In this document: positions 60,706 to 64,000 of the stretch, piece by piece
How the letters are laid out: each line of letters starts with the position of its first letter
Numbering within the stretch: position 1 is the stretch's first letter
Assembly: GCF_004365635.1 (NCBI RefSeq)
Contig: NZ_SOBH01000003.1
Coordinates: 248,001-312,000, forward strand
Direction of reading: 5' to 3'
DNA length: 64,000 nucleotides
From: Litoreibacter halocynthiae
GTDB taxonomy: Bacteria > Pseudomonadota > Alphaproteobacteria > Rhodobacterales > Rhodobacteraceae
The notes under the pieces: generated by a model
The model's database searches: none
What the model saw: only the letters and a program-made list of their open reading frames with translations
What the model was told of the DNA's origin: nothing
Translations under genes and position numbers: made by a program

Positions 60706-61671
60706 ATGAGCATCACAGTCACCAAGGACGTGTTCCAGCTGGCCGAGGTGTTTACCATCTCGCGCGGCTCGCGCACCGAGGCGCAAGTGCTGACCGTCCG
60801 CGTCGACCGCGACGGCGTGGTCGGGCAGGGCGAATGCGTCCCCTATGCCCGCTATGACGAGACGCTGGATTCCGTTATCGCGGAGATCCTGTCGCTGCCC
60901 TCCGAGATCACGCGCACCGCCTTGCAAGGCGCGTTACCCGCAGGGGCGGCGCGCAACGCGGTTGATTGCGCCTTATGGGATTGGGAGGCCAAGAAAAAAG
61001 GCGTCCGCGTTTGGGACTTGCTGGGCCTGCCCGCACCCAAGCCGGAAATCACCGCATACACCTTGTCACTGGCCGAGCCGGACGCGATGGAGGCAAGTGC
61101 GCGCAAGCACAGCCATCGTCCGCTCTTGAAGATCAAGCTCGGCACCCCCAACGACATGCCCCGCCTAGAGGCCGTTCGTCGTGGTGCGCCCGACACGCCG
61201 ATCATCATCGACGCCAATGAAGGCTGGACGGCGGAGGTCTATTCCGACCTCGCCCCGCATCTTGTGCGCCTTGGCGTGAAGCTGGTGGAACAACCCTTGC
61301 CCGCAGGCGCGGACGACATGCTGGCCGAAATCGACCGCCCGCTGCCGGTCTGCGCCGACGAGGCCTGCCACGACCGCGCCTCGCTGCCATCGCTCAAGGG
61401 CAAATACGATGTCATCAACATCAAGCTCGACAAAACCGGCGGCCTGACAGAGGCGCTCGCCTTGAAGGATGCAGGGCTGGCGCAAGGATACGGCGTGATG
61501 GTCGGCTGCATGGTAGGCTCGTCGCTGGCAATGGCTCCGGCGACCATTTTGGCGCAGGGCGTGGCTTTCACCGACCTTGACGGCCCGCTGCTTCTGGCCG
61601 AAGACCGTAGCGAACCTTTGATTTTTGACGAGGCCGGCGTCCACGCGCCCAAGCCCGAGCTATGGGGATAA
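60706..61671 (+). CDS. dgcA: N-acetyl-D-glutamate racemase / dipeptide epimerase DgcA
   Basis: The 321-residue enolase-superfamily protein of the muconate-lactonising subgroup has an intact active site: Lys142-x-Lys144 (LLKIKLG), metal ligands Asp169 (IIIDANEGW), Glu195 (LVEQPLP) and Asp218 (VCADEACHD), and Lys240/Lys243 (INIKLDKTGG). It would racemise N-acetyl-D-glutamate in the DgcN/DgcA pathway; Ala-Glu dipeptide epimerase is the related alternative. It starts 12 bases after dgcN with AGGGGGA upstream and is followed by the transaminase 4 bases after its stop. Confidence 0.9.
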   Translation: MSITVTKDVFQLAEVFTISRGSRTEAQVLTVRVDRDGVVGQGECVPYARYDETLDSVIAEILSLPSEITRTALQGALPAGAARNAVDCALWDWEAKKKGVRVWDLLGLPAPKPEITAYTLSLAEPDAMEASARKHSHRPLLKIKLGTPNDMPRLEAVRRGAPDTPIIIDANEGWTAEVYSDLAPHLVRLGVKLVEQPLPAGADDMLAEIDRPLPVCADEACHDRASLPSLKGKYDVINIKLDKTGGLTEALALKDAGLAQGYGVMVGCMVGSSLAMAPATILAQGVAFTDLDGPLLLAEDRSEPLIFDEAGVHAPKPELWG

Positions 61672-61675
61672 AAAC

Positions 61676-62533
61676 ATGAGCCGCATCGTTTACGTGAACG
61701 GAGACTACTTGCCGGAAGAAGAGGCCAAGGTCTCGGTTTTTGATCGCGGCTTCCTGTTTGCCGATGCGGTCTACGAGGTGACGTCGATCCTTGACGGAAA
61801 GATCATCGCCTTTGACGGCCACGCCAAACGCCTGAAACGCTCGCTGGGCGAGTTGCAAATGCAGAACCCGATCACGACGGAGGATTTGCTGGAGGTGCAT
61901 CACCAACTGGTCAAACGCAACGAGCTGACCGAGGGCATGATCTACCTGCAAATCTCGCGCGGCAATCCCGGCGACCGGGACTTCGCCTTCCCGTCCGAGG
62001 ATGTGACGCCGACAGTGGTGCTATTCACCCAAACGGCCAACTTGCTGAACAACCCGAAAGTTGCGACCGGCATGAAGGTCATCTCGGTTGAAGACCAACG
62101 CTGGGCGCGCCGCGACATCAAGACGACGCAGCTTCTGTTCCCGTCCATGGCCAAGATGATGGCCAAAGCCGCTGGCGTCGATGATGCGTGGATGGTCGAA
62201 GACGGCCACGTCACCGAGGGCAGCTCCAACAACGCTTATATCGTGAAAGACGGCAAGATCATCACCCGCAATCTGGGCCACGAAATCCTGCACGGCATCA
62301 CCCGCGCGGCGGTTCTGGCCTATGCCGAAGCGGCACAGATGCAGATCGAGGAACGCCCGTTCACCATCGACGAGGCCAAGAACGCGGACGAGGCATTTAT
62401 CACCTCGGCCTCGACCTTCGTTATGCCCGTGGTGGAAATTGACGGGGTCGCCTTGGGCGATGGCAAGCCAGGCAAGTCTGCGGCTCGTCTGCGCGAGATT
62501 TACCTAGATGAAAGCATGAAGCAGGCGCTCTGA
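61676..62533 (+). CDS. D-amino-acid transaminase (class IV PLP enzyme)
   Basis: The ATG at 61676 gives 285 residues: VYVNGDYLPEEEAKVSVFDRGFLFADAVYEV at the start, Schiff-base Lys149 in RRDIKTTQLL, and the class IV PLP phosphate region VTEGSSNNAYIVKDGKIIT. It matches D-alanine/D-amino-acid aminotransferases, which make or consume D-glutamate with 2-oxo acids. That fits the preceding D-glutamate genes: D-alanine from peptidoglycan could be converted to D-glutamate and then degraded. Branched-chain aminotransferase is excluded by the motif pattern, though 4-amino-4-deoxychorismate lyase is a relative. Confidence 0.9.
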   Translation: MSRIVYVNGDYLPEEEAKVSVFDRGFLFADAVYEVTSILDGKIIAFDGHAKRLKRSLGELQMQNPITTEDLLEVHHQLVKRNELTEGMIYLQISRGNPGDRDFAFPSEDVTPTVVLFTQTANLLNNPKVATGMKVISVEDQRWARRDIKTTQLLFPSMAKMMAKAAGVDDAWMVEDGHVTEGSSNNAYIVKDGKIITRNLGHEILHGITRAAVLAYAEAAQMQIEERPFTIDEAKNADEAFITSASTFVMPVVEIDGVALGDGKPGKSAARLREIYLDESMKQAL

Positions 62534-62597
62534 GCGCCTGTCGCGCGTGGCAAATTCTCCCCGAGAATTTGAAATCAGACTTTCCTCGAAAGTCTGG
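62522..62597. repeat. Three tandem hairpins
   Basis: Three perfect 8-bp stems follow one another: CAGGCGCT/AGCGCCTG (62522-62540, overlapping the transaminase stop), CAAATTCT/AGAATTTG (62551-62571) and CAGACTTT/AAAGTCTG (62577-62597). The last two share a 5-base loop of the form C(C/T)CCG-like (CCCCG and CCTCG). They lie between convergent genes and probably stabilise or end both transcripts. Confidence 0.8.
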
Positions 62598-62600
62598 CGC

Positions 62601-62867
62601 CTACTTCTTCTCGGTGCCGTCCCATCGCAGAATTGTCAGCAACTCCTGACGGAACATATGTGAACGCCCGGAAAACCTAGACGGGGCGTTGCCTAGCTTC
62701 ATATGCAAAGCTGCTGCCTGCGAGGTCGTCAGTGCTTTATAGTCCACAGGCCCGACGTTCCAGAATGCGAGCCTGTGTTCGATAGAGCGCAGCAATTGCT
62801 CGTTCGGCGCGGCACTCACGGGTGCGGATAGCGCCAGCAGAACCGCAAGAAACCCTGCGCGTATCAT
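62601..62867 (-). CDS. Small secreted protein, paralogue A
   Basis: The 88-residue protein has a signal peptide (cut after VSA, ~residue 19) and a short helical domain: LLRSIEHRLAFWNVGPVDYKALTTSQAAALHMKL, then FRQELLTIL. Its pattern (L..I...L..W, DY..LT..Q...L, S.....R..) parallels the upstream neighbour, so the two are tandem duplicates. It starts within the neighbour's stop (ATGA at 62864-62867). No function is recognised. Confidence 0.65.
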   Translation of the reverse strand: MIRAGFLAVLLALSAPVSAAPNEQLLRSIEHRLAFWNVGPVDYKALTTSQAAALHMKLGNAPSRFSGRSHMFRQELLTILRWDGTEKK

Positions 62868-63124
62868 TGGCGTCCGAACAGCGTTTTCAACAAGCTGTCA
62901 CCCAGAATAGCTCCGATATTGCCGCGGATTTGCGCTGGCGATTTGTTGCTGTGAAGCAGGTGGTTGATATGCACGACCTGCGCACGGGTCAGCCCGTCCA
63001 CATCCACGTCGGAATAGCCCCAAGTGGGTAGCTCTTGCTTCAGGTGCTCGCGCATAGGCGCCTGGCTGGCGGCAACCGGCAAGGCCAGTGCGGTCAACAG
63101 GGCAGTTAGGGTCAGGCGTTTCAT
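62864..63124 (-). CDS. Small secreted protein, paralogue B
   Basis: From the ATG at 63122-63124 (GGAG seven bases upstream) the protein is 86 residues with a signal peptide (cut near VAAS) and a domain reading LKQELPTWGYSDVDVDGLTRAQVVHINHLLHSNKSPAQIRGNIGAIL. The WGYSDVDVDGLT stretch resembles a short Ca- or peptide-binding motif, but no family is recognised. It is translationally coupled to paralogue A. Longer starts add residues ahead of the signal peptide. Confidence 0.7.
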   Translation of the reverse strand: MKRLTLTALLTALALPVAASQAPMREHLKQELPTWGYSDVDVDGLTRAQVVHINHLLHSNKSPAQIRGNIGAILGDSLLKTLFGRQ

Positions 63125-63180
63125 CTTGGTCTCCTTTGCAGTCATCCTATCACATAAGGACGCTGCGACCCAATTCACAG

Positions 63181-63480
63181 TTAAGTGGCGTCTTTGTGCG
63201 AAATCTCGAACGCAGCTTTTTGCGCGTCATTCGCCTCGGTCTGGAATTTCTCGCGCCAGTCGCTGTAGGGCATGCCGTAAAATTCCTCGCGGGCCTCGTC
63301 TTTGCTCATCTCGATCCCACGCTCAATCGCGGCTTCCTGATACCAACGGCTCAGGCAATTGCGGCAAAACCCCGTCAAATTCATCATGTCGATATTTTGC
63401 ACATCCGTGCGCTTTTGCAGGTGGGCTTGCAGCGTGCGGAAAGCGGCGGCTTCCAGTTCCAGCTTGGTTTGGGCGTCCAT
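63181..63480 (-). CDS. DUF1244 family protein
   Basis: The ATG at 63478-63480 with AGGAG upstream gives 99 residues. DUF1244 hallmarks are ELEAAAFRTLQAHLQKRTDVQNIDMMNLTGFCRNCLSRWYQEAA and YGMPYSDWREKFQ. It is a small helical protein with CRNC, common in alpha- and gammaproteobacteria, of unknown role. It follows the N-formylglutamate amidohydrolase gene by 13 bases, which is a frequent arrangement. Confidence 0.88.
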   Translation of the reverse strand: MDAQTKLELEAAAFRTLQAHLQKRTDVQNIDMMNLTGFCRNCLSRWYQEAAIERGIEMSKDEAREEFYGMPYSDWREKFQTEANDAQKAAFEISHKDAT

Positions 63481-63493
63481 GGTCAAGGCTCCT

Positions 63494-64000
63494 TTAGCGT
63501 TCGGCATCCGCGACTGCGGCGGTGATCATGGGCGCCAATCGCGCGGCCCATGCCTGTTGTTGTGTCTCACTAGAGATGAGGTCGTTGCGCAGTTCAATCA
63601 AGACGTGCAGATGCCCGTGCGTCAAAGCGTGGCGCTCCATCGTGTCGCCGGGAAGGCGTCCGGTATAGGGTTCGTTGTCGCCGACGCACAGATCGCTTTC
63701 GGCGCGCAGTCGCGACAGCAGTGGTGCGGCCAGCCGTTCATCATGGGCATACAGCACGCCTACGTGCCAAGGGCGCGGCGGGCGGCCTGCTAATTGTGGC
63801 GTGAAGCTGTGGACCGACACGATCACTGGTGCCTCTCGTTGGGCAACAAGGCCTGTGGCGGCATGGTGATAGGGTCGGTGATATGCGTCGAGCCTGCGTT
63901 CGCGTTCCAAGTGGCAGGCGTTACGGTTCGCCGGAATGATCGAGCCGTCATAAAGGCGCATCAAAAGCGTCGGGTCGTCCTCGCCGCGGTTCGGATCGAT
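63494..64000 (-). CDS. N-formylglutamate amidohydrolase family, C-terminal part
   Basis: The frame runs off the window's right edge; the visible part begins IDPNRGEDDPTLLMRLYDGS and continues with IIPANRNA, YHHAATGLVAQREAPVIVSVHSFTP and VGVLYAHDERL. The conserved IDPNR near its start and the SVHSFTP block are typical of the family that releases formate or related acids from N-formylglutamate. About 170 of roughly 260 residues are visible. The 13-base spacing to the DUF1244 gene suggests cotranscription. Confidence 0.88.
   Translation of the reverse strand: MDPNRGEDDPTLLMRLYDGSIIPANRNACHLERERRLDAYHRPYHHAATGLVAQREAPVIVSVHSFTPQLAGRPPRPWHVGVLYAHDERLAAPLLSRLRAESDLCVGDNEPYTGRLPGDTMERHALTHGHLHVLIELRNDLISSETQQQAWAARLAPMITAAVADAER

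Noticed and set aside
1-64000. tRNA, rRNA or tmRNA genes
   Set aside because: Reading both strands of the gaps showed no TTCGA-type T-loops in cloverleaf context, no rRNA-like segments and no tmRNA tag-coding segment.

Overview
This window reads as chromosome of a marine alphaproteobacterium of the Rhodobacteraceae (Roseobacter group). The backbone is GC-rich and gene-dense, with many ATGA-type start/stop overlaps. The gene content fits: an H-NS/HvrA-type protein, an aerobic-type cob gene set with CobN, CobW and CbtAB, a DgcN/DgcA D-glutamate module, a SorT-like sulfite dehydrogenase, and a dispersed palindromic intergenic repeat of the type common in roseobacters. I assign this by reading the proteins; no database search was possible. 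No rRNA, tRNA or CRISPR array was seen.

Layout. 1-3,000: the end of a RidA-family gene, a queuosine-precursor transporter, a small lytic-transglycosylase lipoprotein and a DMT exporter. 3,495-7,736: an ECF sigma factor/anti-sigma pair converging on an operon for an AcfC-like binding protein, a Tat-exported sulfite oxidase and a dihaem cytochrome c. 8,100-14,760: an AT-richer accessory island with a compact tyrosine recombinase, an uncharacterised 1255-residue protein and a 550-residue protein ending in an xHH/HNH-type nuclease toxin domain. 15,030-31,700: housekeeping and metabolic genes (aromatic aminotransferase/sseA, a CadC-like TPR regulator next to a secreted TPR protein, smpB-glsA-dapA, slt, a split mnmC pair, a hot-dog hydratase, VOC and flavin proteins, a ThDP enzyme).

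31,970-39,365: cobalamin block one on the minus strand (cbtB-cbtA-cobW-GNAT-cobN, then cobO), headed by a clear cobalamin riboswitch. 39,604-45,700: smc, a PRC-barrel protein, an H-NS-like protein and an MltB-like transglycosylase. 45,700-56,370: cobalamin blocks two (cobD-cobC-DUF1636, minus) and three (DUF6732-cbiX-cobH-cobL-cobI-cbiG/cobJ-cobM, plus). Together these cover cobalt uptake, cobalt insertion, most ring methylations, adenosylation and aminopropanol attachment. CobA, CobG/CobZ, CobF, CobK, CobB, CobQ, CobST and CobPUV are not in the window.

56,800-62,540: a LysR regulator divergent from a desaturase/isomerase pair, then dgcN, dgcA and a D-amino-acid transaminase, which together look like D-amino-acid (D-glutamate) catabolism. 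The window ends with two tandem paralogous small secreted proteins, a DUF1244 protein and the C-terminal part of an N-formylglutamate amidohydrolase.

The best candidate for an undescribed system is the 9.3-14.8 kb gene pair: a large coiled-coil protein with a possible membrane-inserting hairpin, directly followed by a nuclease effector with no visible immunity gene.
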